From positions 1 through 31,181 of the forward strand of contig JAEZLD010000013.1 in NCBI GenBank assembly GCA_023415335.1: a stretch of DNA of 31,181 nt, given 5' to 3'. Numbering within the stretch: the stretch's first letter is position 1; each line of letters starts with the position of its first letter. This DNA is from Bacillota bacterium. GTDB taxonomy: Bacteria > Bacillota > Clostridia > Clostridiales > Caloramatoraceae. The notes beneath the pieces are model-generated. The model saw nothing but the letters and a program-made list of their open reading frames with translations, ran no database searches and was not told where the DNA came from. This document shows, one piece after another, positions 7,649-16,194 of the stretch. Made by a program: the position numbers and the translations under genes.

Positions 7649-9031
7649 TTAAAGCTTGCCGGCTTCCTGTACGCTTATTTTTTTGTTAATCTCCTTATCC
7701 AGCTGTCTATAAAGCATAAAGGAAATGATAAGGGTAATACCGTCTGCAATGGTCTGTGTCCATATGACACCATACATCCCAAATACTACATTCATTAAAA
7801 ACAATAAGGGGATATTGATAAGCCCCTGTCTGCATGAGGACAGCAGCAGGGATTGCGGCCCCTTGCCAATGGCCTGGAACGTATAGCTCATCTGGACGTT
7901 GATAAGTGTAAATGGCACAGCAATGCAGGCAATACGCAAGAAACTTATACCCAGCTTAATGGTTTCAGGTTCATTAATAAACATCGTGACAATGCTGCCG
8001 GCAAACAGCTGGAAAACAACTATACAGACTGCTGCAAAGCAAATGCCAGCTGCTCTTGCACTGTTAGCAGCCTGCTTCATTCTTTTATAGTTCTTAGCCG
8101 AGTAGTTATAAGCTACAAGAGGCATCATGCCCTGGCACAGCCCCATTCCAACATTCATAGGCAGCATATCAATCTTCTTAACTATTCCCATTGATGCCAC
8201 AGGGATATCTCCATATCCTGAGGACAGCTTATTTATAACAGTATTGGACAAGCAAGCCAAAAGGGTGCCTAAGGCTGATGGCAGACCTACAGCAAATACA
8301 GAGCGTATATGCCGGTTAGCTGGCCGTACATTTTTCAGGGAAACCGATAGAACTGTTTTATTGCGCAGCTTATAGAAGGCTACACAAAAATAAATCAGCG
8401 CGCACACATTTGACAGCATGGTGGCTACTGCTGCTCCGGTTACCTCTTGTCCTGGCGCTAGTATAACAAACATGAACAGTGGATCAAGGACAATATTAAG
8501 CACGCCACCTATACTAAGCCCTATGCTTGCCTGCTTCGCGTAACCCTCACTTCTGAGAAGATGGGCCATGGTCATGCTAAGTGTGGATGGAATCCCTCCA
8601 ATAACAATCACCCAAAATGTATACTGGGAGGCATATCCTATGGTGTTATCGCTTGCTCCCAGCAGCCGAAGAAGCGGCTCCATAAACATGAGGGTGCACA
8701 GGCAGTATAAGCCTGCTACTGCAATAGTTCCATAGAAGCTGAAGGAGCATACCCTTTTGGCATTCTCCTTGTCGTTTATGCCTAAAAGCCTGGAAATCAG
8801 TGTGCCACCACCTATGCCGAACAGATTTGCAAGTGCATTCATAATAAAAAAAAGCACAAAAGCAAGTGAACATGCTGCAACCTTGTACGGGTCATTGGTT
8901 CTTCCGATAAAAAACGTGTCCGCAAGGTTATATATCATCGTAATCAGCTGGCTGATAATAGTTGGTACTGCAAGTGTCGCCAGAGCCTTAGGCACAGGCA
9001 TTGTTTCAAATACATCCTTTTTTTCGTTCAT
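7649..9031 (-). CDS. MATE family multidrug efflux transporter
   Basis: Cation-coupled exporter of drugs or toxic compounds in the cytoplasmic membrane, about 460 residues and 12 predicted helices in two halves. The start of the fold is typical for the family (MPVPKALATLAVPTIISQLI, then NLADTFFIG). The ATG at 9031 (MNEKKDVFET) is chosen over an in-frame GTG at 9040, because AGAGG lies 8 bases before the ATG and overlaps the space needed by the GTG. It starts 15 bases after the MarR stop and is co-transcribed with it, an arrangement like MepR-MepA. Substrate is unknown. Confidence 0.9.
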   Translation of the reverse strand: MNEKKDVFETMPVPKALATLAVPTIISQLITMIYNLADTFFIGRTNDPYKVAACSLAFVLFFIMNALANLFGIGGGTLISRLLGINDKENAKRVCSFSFYGTIAVAGLYCLCTLMFMEPLLRLLGASDNTIGYASQYTFWVIVIGGIPSTLSMTMAHLLRSEGYAKQASIGLSIGGVLNIVLDPLFMFVILAPGQEVTGAAVATMLSNVCALIYFCVAFYKLRNKTVLSVSLKNVRPANRHIRSVFAVGLPSALGTLLACLSNTVINKLSSGYGDIPVASMGIVKKIDMLPMNVGMGLCQGMMPLVAYNYSAKNYKRMKQAANSARAAGICFAAVCIVVFQLFAGSIVTMFINEPETIKLGISFLRIACIAVPFTLINVQMSYTFQAIGKGPQSLLLSSCRQGLINIPLLFLMNVVFGMYGVIWTQTIADGITLIISFMLYRQLDKEINKKISVQEAGKL

Positions 9032-9046
9032 ATAACACACCTCTAT

Positions 9047-9487
9047 CTATAGCTTTGCAGAATTCATATTGTCCAGTGCGATTTGCAGAAGCCTGTTGAA
9101 TTCCGCCTGCTCCGCCACGGTCATATTCTGTAGCAGCATCTGCTCCGTTTGTGCAGCTGTTCTTTTCAGGTATTCTTCCAGTATCAGCCCTTTTTCTGTG
9201 GGTATAATGATGCTTTTACGTGCGTCGGTGGTATGTGGCTGCCTCATAATCAATTCCTTTGCCTCAAGCCTTGATAAAATTCCTGCTACAGTTGACTGAG
9301 ATAATTCCAGATGCCCCATAATATCTGCAGCTGTTATTTGTTTATTGTCAGGATTTTTCAGTATATACCTGATTGCATCGTTCTGTGTCGAGGTCAGGTC
9401 CTTTTCCTGCATCCTCTGGTTTCTGTAGTTGATTACGCTGTTGCTTAGCTGTAAAATTTTCCGTACCGTAATATACTCCTGCATCAT
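9047..9487 (-). CDS. MarR family transcriptional regulator of the MATE pump
   Basis: A 146-residue winged-helix dimeric repressor. The DNA-binding helix-turn-helix is seen in ITAADIMGHLELSQSTVAGI, and the wing in LIMRQPHTTDARKSIIIPTE, which contains the conserved D-x-R. The ATG at 9487 (MMQEYITV) is chosen because AAAAAGGAG precedes it by about 10 bases. The upstream extension would run back across the operator and -10 box of the promoter. It is first in an operon with the MATE gene and its promoter carries a palindrome, so autoregulation and ligand-induced efflux are expected. Confidence 0.9.
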   Translation of the reverse strand: MMQEYITVRKILQLSNSVINYRNQRMQEKDLTSTQNDAIRYILKNPDNKQITAADIMGHLELSQSTVAGILSRLEAKELIMRQPHTTDARKSIIIPTEKGLILEEYLKRTAAQTEQMLLQNMTVAEQAEFNRLLQIALDNMNSAKL

Positions 9488-9512
9488 ATGTAAGGCACTC
9501 CTTTTTAAAATA

Positions 9513-9542
9513 AAATCGCAAGCGATACATTGCATGCGATTT
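9513..9542. promoter_or_regulatory. Palindromic operator for the MarR regulator
   Basis: Perfect 8-bp arms AAATCGCA (9513-9520) and TGCGATTT (9535-9542) lie around a 14-base centre that itself contains AGCGA and TGCATGC. It abuts the -10 box of the marR promoter, so a bound dimer would block RNA polymerase. Confidence 0.65.
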
Positions 9543-9571
9543 ATTATATGCCACAAGTTTGTAAGTGTAAA
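9543..9571 (-). promoter_or_regulatory. Promoter of marR-MATE operon
   Basis: TTTACA (9566-9571), 17-base spacer and a consensus TATAAT (9543-9548) on the minus strand. It directly precedes the palindromic operator. Confidence 0.7.
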
Positions 9572-9623
9572 TAATCCATTGTTTTAAATTTCAGTAATAA
9601 TTTATATAATCTGCACTTAATAG

Positions 9624-9666
9624 AAAAGGAGCCTGTTGATATATATAGATCAACAGACTCCCTTTT
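9624..9666 (-). terminator. Rho-independent terminator after the dehydrogenase gene
   Basis: A long hairpin pairs AAAAGGAGCCTGTTGAT with ATCAACAGACTCCCTTTT, with one mismatch and a bulge. It begins 2 bases after the dehydrogenase stop and is followed on the minus strand by TTTTCTATT. It ends the sugar-phosphate operon. Confidence 0.85.
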
Positions 9667-9668
9667 CA

Positions 9669-10931
9669 TTATTTTACATTATAATGCTCGAAGAGTATCC
9701 TCTCAGCTTCTGCATTCCAGAGACCTTTATGGGCCTTTACAGATGCGTCAAGCTTTGCAAAAAGCTCATCCGTCCTTCCAAGCTGTTCAAAGTCCTCAAG
9801 TGCAGTTAATGGCATCTCAAACTGTGTATAGGTCAGCTTCTTTCCGCCTGGTATTTTAGGCAGATTCATAGTTGCCTCTGCAATTGAATCTATTCCGCCT
9901 ATATGGGTTACCATAACTGCTGGCTTAATTTTTCCCTGCTCACTAAGCCTTATTGCTTCTACAAGATCATCAGTATTTCCACCTGTTGTTCCAAGGATAT
10001 GGGTGCTGGTATAATGGACATTATACATATTTATATCTGCGGTGAAGGTAGTATCTGTTGGCCCTGCAAAAAAATTCATACAGCCATCAAAAGCCAGAAG
10101 ACGGTCTGCCATCTCTGCTACTTCCTTTATAGGGACGTACACAAATATATCATCGTATCCATGTCCTTCAGTAATTTTCATAAGCTCTTCATACTGGTCA
10201 TCCATCTGTGCAGTGTTCACGTAAAGCAGCTCAATGCCTGCCTTCTCTGCTTCTTCATATGGAATTACCTGTTCTGCACGCTTTATTCTGCTGTCACTAA
10301 CATCAGTCACAACAATTCGTTTAGGCTTGTTCTCAAAGCATAATCCATAGCTTACTGCACCAAGTCCCATAGGACCGCAGCCACCAATAATCAGAATGTT
10401 TCCGCCTTCCTTTGTGCCCATTGAGTGGTTGTAGTCTCTTTTATTGGTGTGATAATTTGCATGGTATCCTCCTATGATACAGCTCATAGGCTCCCCAAGT
10501 GAGGCTTCAAAATAGCTTTCTCCATCATAATGAAGGAGGCAGCCAAGCTCCATAACTTCAGGAGGTATAATGCAATAAGTACATGCACCTCCGAAGAATT
10601 CATAGGAATATCCAGGTGAGGCAAGGCTCCCCTTGTAATTTAATGCAGGCTGCTGTGCAAATTTTTCTCCAGGCTTAAACTCATTTGCCCATTTCTTACC
10701 TACCTTAACAATATCCCCTGTAAATTCATGTCCAATAATGATAGGATTTGTTTCAATATTCTGTGGGGCACGCTTATGCTTCTTTCCCTGCTTTGCCAGC
10801 TTGTAAGTTGACATGCAAATACTATCGCTCATAACCTTGACTAAAATTTCATCGTCCTTGATTTCAGGAAGCTCAAACTCCTCCAGGCGCAGGTCCATTT
10901 CCCCATACATTCTTACCGCTTTTGTTTTCAT
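9669..10931 (-). CDS. Zinc-type dehydrogenase of the L-sorbose-1-phosphate reductase (SorE/YggP) group
   Basis: NAD(P)-dependent medium-chain dehydrogenase of 420 residues. It resembles E. coli YggP and Klebsiella SorE along its whole length, for example SDSICMSTYK (Cys39, catalytic zinc ligand), GHEFTG (67-72), the Rossmann loop IIGGCGPMGLGA and FFAGPTDTTF. SorE reduces L-sorbose 1-phosphate to D-glucitol 6-phosphate. A phosphorylated ketose or polyol is therefore a likely substrate here, but the exact sugar is unknown. It is the last gene of the operon, 44 bases after the PfkB-type kinase and just before a strong terminator. The ATG follows GGAG by about 9 bases. Ordinary sorbitol or threonine dehydrogenases are more distant alternatives. 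Confidence 0.82.
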   Translation of the reverse strand: MKTKAVRMYGEMDLRLEEFELPEIKDDEILVKVMSDSICMSTYKLAKQGKKHKRAPQNIETNPIIIGHEFTGDIVKVGKKWANEFKPGEKFAQQPALNYKGSLASPGYSYEFFGGACTYCIIPPEVMELGCLLHYDGESYFEASLGEPMSCIIGGYHANYHTNKRDYNHSMGTKEGGNILIIGGCGPMGLGAVSYGLCFENKPKRIVVTDVSDSRIKRAEQVIPYEEAEKAGIELLYVNTAQMDDQYEELMKITEGHGYDDIFVYVPIKEVAEMADRLLAFDGCMNFFAGPTDTTFTADINMYNVHYTSTHILGTTGGNTDDLVEAIRLSEQGKIKPAVMVTHIGGIDSIAEATMNLPKIPGGKKLTYTQFEMPLTALEDFEQLGRTDELFAKLDASVKAHKGLWNAEAERILFEHYNVK

Positions 10932-10975
10932 ATATTACATCTCCATTCAATACGTCTAGTAATAAACAGTTTCTA

Positions 10976-11902
10976 TCAAACTCTTTCAAACTCTACTTTT
11001 TGCATAAGCTCCTGTATAACCTCTAAGCTGGCTGGTTTCGTTCCAACTGTTGTCACCGCTCCTGCAGACACTGCTATACAAAGCTTTGCAGTATCTATTT
11101 CATTAAACCCATGTTCTGTAGAATAGAGCATGGCTGCAACCATGGCATCCCCTGCCCCAACTGTAGATTTTACTTCCACCTTCATTGATGGGCACTTAAT
11201 CACCTGATCTTTAAAGAAGAAAATCGCTCCATCACCGCCGCAGGATACTGCTGCCAGCTTTACTCCCTGTGTAATAAGCTTTTTTCCTAACCGGATAATA
11301 TTCTCCTCAGACCTGTCAGTGCTCCCAAAATACTCACATAGCTCCTCACGGTTTGGCTTAATCATGTCAGGGCCTGCAGCCATACCACATTTCAAAAGCT
11401 CTCCATCTGCATCCAGGAAGCACATGGCACCGCATTCTTTAATACTCTTTATAAGATCATAGTAGATATCCTTACCTACACCCTTTGGTACATTTCCTGC
11501 AAACACAAAAATATTTTCAAGTTTAGCGTATTCTCTCAGCTTTTCCTTTAGCCTGTCTAATTCTGATGCCTGAAGCTCTGGTCCAGGTTCATTTAATTCC
11601 GTGATCGTTCCATCCTTGTCAGCAACCTTTGTATTGGTTCTTGTAATACCGTCCACAGGAACAAAGTCATGCTTTATACCGGCCTTGTCCAGGCACTCCT
11701 CTATCAGGTTTCCAGCTATGTTGCCTAAGAAACCCGACGCTATCGAGTCCATTCCCAGGACCTTAAGTGTCTTTGATACATTAATGCCCTTTCCGCCAGC
11801 ATCACAAACGCTGTCTGTTATCCTGTTAAGTCCTCCGGCAACTAATTTATCAATCTGAACTGTTTTATCAATTGCAGGATTCAAAGTCACTGTGATAATC
11901 AT
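10976..11902 (-). CDS. pfkB: PfkB-family sugar-phosphate kinase, 1-phosphofructokinase type
   Basis: Ribokinase-fold kinase of 308 residues that phosphorylates a sugar phosphate at C6 using ATP. It opens with MIITVTLNPAIDKTV as in FruK and LacC. It has the substrate loop GGKGINVS (36-43) and the anion-hole/catalytic motif TVGAGDAM near 250, where the Asp is the catalytic base. These fit 1-phosphofructokinase (fructose 1-phosphate to fructose 1,6-bisphosphate) or tagatose-6-phosphate kinase; sequence alone does not decide. No fructose PTS gene is nearby. The gene instead follows an ABC importer and precedes a SorE-like reductase, which suggests it completes breakdown of an imported phosphorylated sugar. 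The ATG follows GGAGGG. Confidence 0.88.
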   Translation of the reverse strand: MIITVTLNPAIDKTVQIDKLVAGGLNRITDSVCDAGGKGINVSKTLKVLGMDSIASGFLGNIAGNLIEECLDKAGIKHDFVPVDGITRTNTKVADKDGTITELNEPGPELQASELDRLKEKLREYAKLENIFVFAGNVPKGVGKDIYYDLIKSIKECGAMCFLDADGELLKCGMAAGPDMIKPNREELCEYFGSTDRSEENIIRLGKKLITQGVKLAAVSCGGDGAIFFFKDQVIKCPSMKVEVKSTVGAGDAMVAAMLYSTEHGFNEIDTAKLCIAVSAGAVTTVGTKPASLEVIQELMQKVEFERV

Positions 11903-11968
11903 TTAATTCTTTCCCTCCATGAAAGTCACCCAGTTATTCTAGCTGACCACAATCTCATAAATTCATAA

Positions 11969-12000
11969 GGGGTTGTCGCAATTATTAATGCGACAACCCC
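11969..12000 (-). terminator. Strong intercistronic hairpin after the binding-protein gene
   Basis: Perfect 12-bp stem GGGGTTGTCGCA / TGCGACAACCCC with an 8-base loop, 13 bases after the lipoprotein stop. Only a weak U-tract follows on the minus strand (TTATGAATTT). It may act as a leaky terminator or as a 3' stabiliser that raises binding-protein levels over the kinase and dehydrogenase. Confidence 0.6.
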
Positions 12001-12013
12001 TACCAGGTGCATA

Positions 12014-13090
12014 TTAGTGAGTTTCTGCCCAGAGGTCATTCCACTTTGTGCAAATTGCATCTTTGTTTGTGCTCAGATATTTATAATCAAGATCTACCAT
12101 TTTAAGTGTACTCTCATTAGGAAGGTCAAATAGCTCACTATTCTTATTGGAGCCACGCCCTGATGATTCCTTTGCACGGATATCCTGGAACTCACTGGAT
12201 GCCAGCAGGTCCATCATAGCCTTAGCAGCTTCTACATTTGGAGCGTTCTTTACTATTGCCGCACCACCTGCCATAGCGGTATTTCCCTCTTCCATATATA
12301 CACATTCAACTGGTGCACCGTCTTTAATCAAAGCTGCAATTGTTGACTCATAAGAAAGTCCAACTACATACTCGCCATTTATAACCAGGTTATAAACATC
12401 CTTTGAGGATGTGGTGCTGAAGGCTGAAGGCATTAACTGCTTTATGTAGTTCCAGCCCTTTTCATCATCAAATTTGTCACCCATGGCAGCAAGTATTGTC
12501 TGGAGCTGACGCCATCCGGAGGATGTAGAATCCGGAGCAGCCAGGATTATTTTACCCTTCAGCTTTGGATTGAGCAGGTCTTCGTAGCCATTAATTTCAA
12601 TGCCTAGCTTGTTTTTTAATTCAGTATTAACAACCAGGCTCATTACCTGTACGTCGTAATAGGTATAATAGCCAGACTCGTCACGGTACATCTGCTCATC
12701 ATTTACTACAGATGTGTATGGCTGGAGTATGTCATGATACTTGTCTCCGTCTGCTGCGAACAGTCCGCCGATTACTACATCAGCATCGCTGGCCTCATCA
12801 CCGCGGATACGTGTTGCCAGTGTTCCTACTGAGTCTGCCTGGATTTCCATCTTACTCTTCGGATAGTATTTGTTCCATAGCTTCTGAAGGGCTGCCTGCT
12901 GGGTTTCCTCCATAGTTGTATACACAGTAATCTTACCAGTGATTTTGTCCTCGTCCTGTACATAATAAGGGCGCTCTGCGTTTGTTGTGCTGTTTCCATC
13001 TGTTTCTGCTGGTTTTTTCTGGCTTCCAGCACATGCAGTAACTGATAATGCCATCACTAGAGCCAGAATTGTAAACATAATTTTTTTCAT
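12014..13090 (-). CDS. ABC transporter substrate-binding lipoprotein, AfuA/FbpA ('iron(III)') superfamily, probable sugar-phosphate binder
   Basis: Membrane-anchored binding protein of 358 residues. The signal peptide ends at lipobox SVTAC (lipid-bearing Cys20), followed by a mature two-lobe type 2 periplasmic fold (ITGKITVYTTMEETQQAALQ...). Proteins of this kind are often named iron(III)-binding. Ferric-binding FbpA uses a tandem Tyr pair late in the C-lobe. At the corresponding place this protein reads VVGLSYESTIA with a single Tyr, so the iron site is not evident. Ser/Thr-rich loops (DSTSSGWRQ) could hold a phosphate. The operon also encodes a sugar-phosphate kinase and a SorE-like reductase, as expected for an AfuA or HptA relative. 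Specificity remains inferred. The ATG follows GGGGGAA. Confidence 0.8.
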   Translation of the reverse strand: MKKIMFTILALVMALSVTACAGSQKKPAETDGNSTTNAERPYYVQDEDKITGKITVYTTMEETQQAALQKLWNKYYPKSKMEIQADSVGTLATRIRGDEASDADVVIGGLFAADGDKYHDILQPYTSVVNDEQMYRDESGYYTYYDVQVMSLVVNTELKNKLGIEINGYEDLLNPKLKGKIILAAPDSTSSGWRQLQTILAAMGDKFDDEKGWNYIKQLMPSAFSTTSSKDVYNLVINGEYVVGLSYESTIAALIKDGAPVECVYMEEGNTAMAGGAAIVKNAPNVEAAKAMMDLLASSEFQDIRAKESSGRGSNKNSELFDLPNESTLKMVDLDYKYLSTNKDAICTKWNDLWAETH

Positions 13091-13156
13091 TTGTTTATTC
13101 CCCCTTTTTTATAAAGAACGGATTTCTCCAGTCTTTTCGATTTATTAATGTGGTGC

Positions 13157-14803
13157 TTACATCCTTATATCTTCTGCCTTGGTCACCCTCAGGTAAAGAA
13201 CTAAGCATAAGACTGTAAATATTGTTGTAATTGTTGCAAACACAGCTGCTACTCCGTATATCCCACTTGCGATAGCCGTGTATGTACTTATTGTTAAGGT
13301 AATTGTTTTATTATTATATAGAATAACACCTGAGGACATTTCTGTAATAATTGACACCCAGCTTAGAATAGCTCCCGATATAATACCACTGGACATCATT
13401 GGCACTGTAATGCGTGTGAAGGTTTTTCCCTTCGATGCTCCTAGGCTGATTGCTGCCTCCTCAGTGCTAATGGGAATCTTCATTATAGCTGCCGTCGCTG
13501 ATCGGCTGGTAAATGGCATACGCCGAATTGTCAGTGCTATTATCATAATTATCAAGGACCCCGTCAATGCAATCGGTTTCTTGCTAAATGTTATAATTAA
13601 GGAAATACCTATTACACCACCTGGCATAATATATGGCAGCATTGAAATCACGTCAATTGCGTTATTGAAGGCACTGCTTCTTCTTACAACAAGGTAAGCA
13701 ATCAGAACAGCAATTACTATAATAACTGCCAGCGTAACAAGGCTTATAACTAATGTATTACTTATGGAACGGAACAGCATTTTTTCAATTGCCTTCTTAT
13801 AATTAACAAGTGAATATCCTGGCCTTAGTACGCTGTTATTATAATTTCTAAAGGACATATTAATGATATATAATTGAGGAAGCATTGCTAATGCCACAAG
13901 AATATAACAGTATGCATTCATTAAAAATGCCTTTATTCCATGTACCTCCTTCGGTTCAACCGGATTGAGGGAGTTAATTGTAAACTTAAACTTGTTTGTT
14001 GCATACTTCTGGATAATGAAAATAATAGCTGTAACCAGAACGGCTATAACACTAATAGCTGCTGCAAAATGATAATCCGCGCCATTTTCACCAAGGTACT
14101 GATTGTATATTAATACTGGGAAGGTAGAATAACCTCTGCCAATCAAAACCGGTGTTCCAAAATCTGCAAAAGACCTCATAAACACCAGCAATGCTGCTGC
14201 AAGTATTGTAGGCATTGTCAAGGACATAACTACGCGGAAGAAGCGTTTTATCCCTTTACATCCCATACTTTCTGATGCCTCCAGCAGGGAGTTATCAATA
14301 TCCTTAAATGCACCATTCATATATATGACAACTAAAGGAAATAGCTTCAGGGTTTGTACAAATACAATTCCATTAAAGCCATAAATAGAAACCCCATCAA
14401 TTCCTATAGATCTCAGCATGGTAGTCACAACACCTGAATTACCAAGTAAAAGAACCCATGCATAAGCCCCAAGAAAAGGTGCTGACATAGTGCCTAACAG
14501 ACATAGTATAAATAGTACCTTACGTCCCTTCAGCTTACTAAACGAGTAAAAATATGCAAATGGTATTCCTAACATCAGAGATGTTACTGTAACACTGACA
14601 GCAACCTTCAGGCTGTTGAAAATAGAACCGTAATAATATTTCTTTCCAAAAAAAGTCTGGAAGGCACCTAAAGTAAATTTACCATCCTTAAATACTGCCT
14701 CCTTCAAAAGATTACCAATAGGCCATACAAGGAAAAATAAAAATAACAACATTAAAACTATTGAGATGATTGTCCAACCATCATTCCTTCTTTTCGCATG
14801 CAT
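13157..14803 (-). CDS. ABC transporter permease, fused two-domain FbpB/AfuB type
   Basis: A 548-residue integral membrane protein made of two fused permease halves of about six helices each. Each half carries an EAA loop for the ATPase: EASESMGCKGIKRFFRVVMS near residue 195 and EEAAISLGASKGKTFTRITV near 455. The fused layout is usual for iron(III)-type and AfuB importers and differs from the separate PotB/PotC pair at the window start. The ATG lies 3 bases after the ATPase stop, and the GAGGAGG ribosome site is inside the last codons of that gene, so expression is coupled. It would form the channel for the substrate bound by the lipoprotein encoded 66 bases downstream. Confidence 0.88.
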   Translation of the reverse strand: MHAKRRNDGWTIISIVLMLLFLFFLVWPIGNLLKEAVFKDGKFTLGAFQTFFGKKYYYGSIFNSLKVAVSVTVTSLMLGIPFAYFYSFSKLKGRKVLFILCLLGTMSAPFLGAYAWVLLLGNSGVVTTMLRSIGIDGVSIYGFNGIVFVQTLKLFPLVVIYMNGAFKDIDNSLLEASESMGCKGIKRFFRVVMSLTMPTILAAALLVFMRSFADFGTPVLIGRGYSTFPVLIYNQYLGENGADYHFAAAISVIAVLVTAIIFIIQKYATNKFKFTINSLNPVEPKEVHGIKAFLMNAYCYILVALAMLPQLYIINMSFRNYNNSVLRPGYSLVNYKKAIEKMLFRSISNTLVISLVTLAVIIVIAVLIAYLVVRRSSAFNNAIDVISMLPYIMPGGVIGISLIITFSKKPIALTGSLIIMIIALTIRRMPFTSRSATAAIMKIPISTEEAAISLGASKGKTFTRITVPMMSSGIISGAILSWVSIITEMSSGVILYNNKTITLTISTYTAIASGIYGVAAVFATITTIFTVLCLVLYLRVTKAEDIRM

Positions 14804-14806
14804 GTA

Positions 14807-15958
14807 TTAATCCTCCTCCTCACGAGCCCCATTCCTCGGAAGCTGAATAAAGCTTTCCACACCATCCATAATGCTTAGAGAAGTTTCTTCATTAAATATA
14901 TTGGCCTTCCTGGCATTGACTCTCAGAAGAATCTTGTTGCCCGGCTGGATAATCTCCTCTACATCTGACTCTTGAATAACCTCTGCCTCTTCTCCTGTTT
15001 CAAGGCTGACAAAATAATGGGTATTTGATCCTAGAAATACGCTGTCATTCACTGTTGCCTTAATTCCGGAAGCGTTCTCATTATCCTGCATACTATGAAT
15101 CTTTAGCTCCTGTGGTCTGACAGACACCATAACAGACATTCCATCGGTGCCTTCCTTGATATTCTCAAAGGGAACCTTATAGCCATTTTTAAATATAACT
15201 CCTGTTTCGTCTCCATCTTTATACAGTTTAGCCTTAATAAGATTTGATTTTCCGATAAAGGTTGCTACAAACAAATCAGCCGGTCTTTGGTAGATGTTTT
15301 TTGGTGTGCCGCAGTGACGTATTATACCATCCTTCATTACAGCAATTCTATCAGAAACAGCCATGGCTTCCTCCTGATCATGTGTAACATAAACGGTTGT
15401 AATCCCCACATCCTTCTGGATTTTTTTAATTACAGTTCTCATCTCAACACGGAGCTTTGCATCAAGATTGGAAAGCGGTTCATCCATTAACAGTACATCC
15501 GGCTGTATAACCAGAGCTCTGGCAAGGGCCACACGCTGCTGCTGACCTCCGGAAAGGCGGTCAGGCATCCTATCTGCATACTGATCTACATGAACAATCT
15601 TTAAAAATTTATCTGTCTCTTCTTGTATTGTTTCCTTATCAACACGCCTGTTCCTAAGTCCAAATTCTACATTTTTTCTAACTGTCATGTTCGGGAAAAT
15701 GGCGTAATTCTGGAATACCATTCCAATATTTCTTTTGCTTGGATCCATATCATTTATTTTTTTATCATTAAAAAGAAAGGATCCACCTTCTATACTATTA
15801 AATCCTGCGATCATCCTCAGCAGGGTGGTTTTTCCACATCCAGATGGGCCAAGTAAAGTAAAGAACTCACCATTCTCAATTTTTAAAGATAAATCAGGAA
15901 TTACCGTCACATTACCATACTTCTTAGATGCATGTTCGATTTTTATCCCTACACTCAT
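14807..15958 (-). CDS. ABC transporter ATP-binding protein, FbpC/AfuC type
   Basis: ATPase of the predicted sugar-phosphate importer, 383 residues. It contains Walker A GPSGCGKT, signature LSGGQQQR, Walker B VLLMDEP and H-loop THDQEEA, and then a TOBE region (about 250-365). The ATG at 15958 (MSVGIKIEHASKKYG) is chosen because GGGAG lies 8 bases ahead. The longer open frame, reaching 16054, has no ribosome site and is not homologous-looking. It starts the transport operon and is separated from the response regulator gene by a terminator, so it has its own promoter, presumably activated by that regulator. The ATPase itself does not tell the substrate. Confidence 0.9.
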   Translation of the reverse strand: MSVGIKIEHASKKYGNVTVIPDLSLKIENGEFFTLLGPSGCGKTTLLRMIAGFNSIEGGSFLFNDKKINDMDPSKRNIGMVFQNYAIFPNMTVRKNVEFGLRNRRVDKETIQEETDKFLKIVHVDQYADRMPDRLSGGQQQRVALARALVIQPDVLLMDEPLSNLDAKLRVEMRTVIKKIQKDVGITTVYVTHDQEEAMAVSDRIAVMKDGIIRHCGTPKNIYQRPADLFVATFIGKSNLIKAKLYKDGDETGVIFKNGYKVPFENIKEGTDGMSVMVSVRPQELKIHSMQDNENASGIKATVNDSVFLGSNTHYFVSLETGEEAEVIQESDVEEIIQPGNKILLRVNARKANIFNEETSLSIMDGVESFIQLPRNGAREEED

Positions 15959-15979
15959 TGATTTCGCTCCCTTCATGCT

Positions 15980-16034
15980 TTTGTACACATAGCTTACCTT
16001 TTGAGATAATTTTAAACAATTTTCTAATGTACAA
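15980..16034. promoter_or_regulatory. Upstream control region of the importer operon with inverted TTTGTACA boxes
   Basis: TTTGTACA (15980-15987) and TGTACAAA (16027-16034) form a perfect 8-bp inverted pair about 47 bases apart, upstream of the ATPase start. Between them lie only poor promoter matches (for instance TTGTTT-17-TAAGCT on the minus strand). This fits a promoter that needs an activator such as the adjacent YesN-type regulator. Function is inferred. Confidence 0.3.
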
Positions 16035-16137
16035 ACACCCAAAATCAATAACAAATAGCAAAAATACCAAACTCTTAGTATGGGAGCTGTTACTTCGTCT
16101 TTTTAAAATTCAAGTATATAGACATACAAAACAACAA

Positions 16138-16169
16138 AAGCTCCCTGCTGCAGCTGCAATAAGGAGCTT
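16138..16169 (-). terminator. Terminator after the YesN-type regulator gene
   Basis: Stem AAGCTCC / GGAGCTT with an inner palindromic TGCAGCTGCA, followed on the minus strand by TTTTGTTGTTTT. It separates the two-component operon from the importer operon. Confidence 0.8.
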
Positions 16170-16194
16170 CTTACCTCTAAAAACATTGATATCT

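Noticed and set aside
12014..15958. Reading the ABC genes as an iron(III) uptake system
   Set aside because: The superfamily is often labelled so, but the binding protein lacks an evident Tyr pair and the operon carries sugar-phosphate enzymes and a YesM/YesN pair.
15959..16054. N-terminal extension of the importer ATPase
   Set aside because: No ribosome site at the upstream ATG and the extension is unlike ABC ATPases; the ATG at 15958 has a good site.
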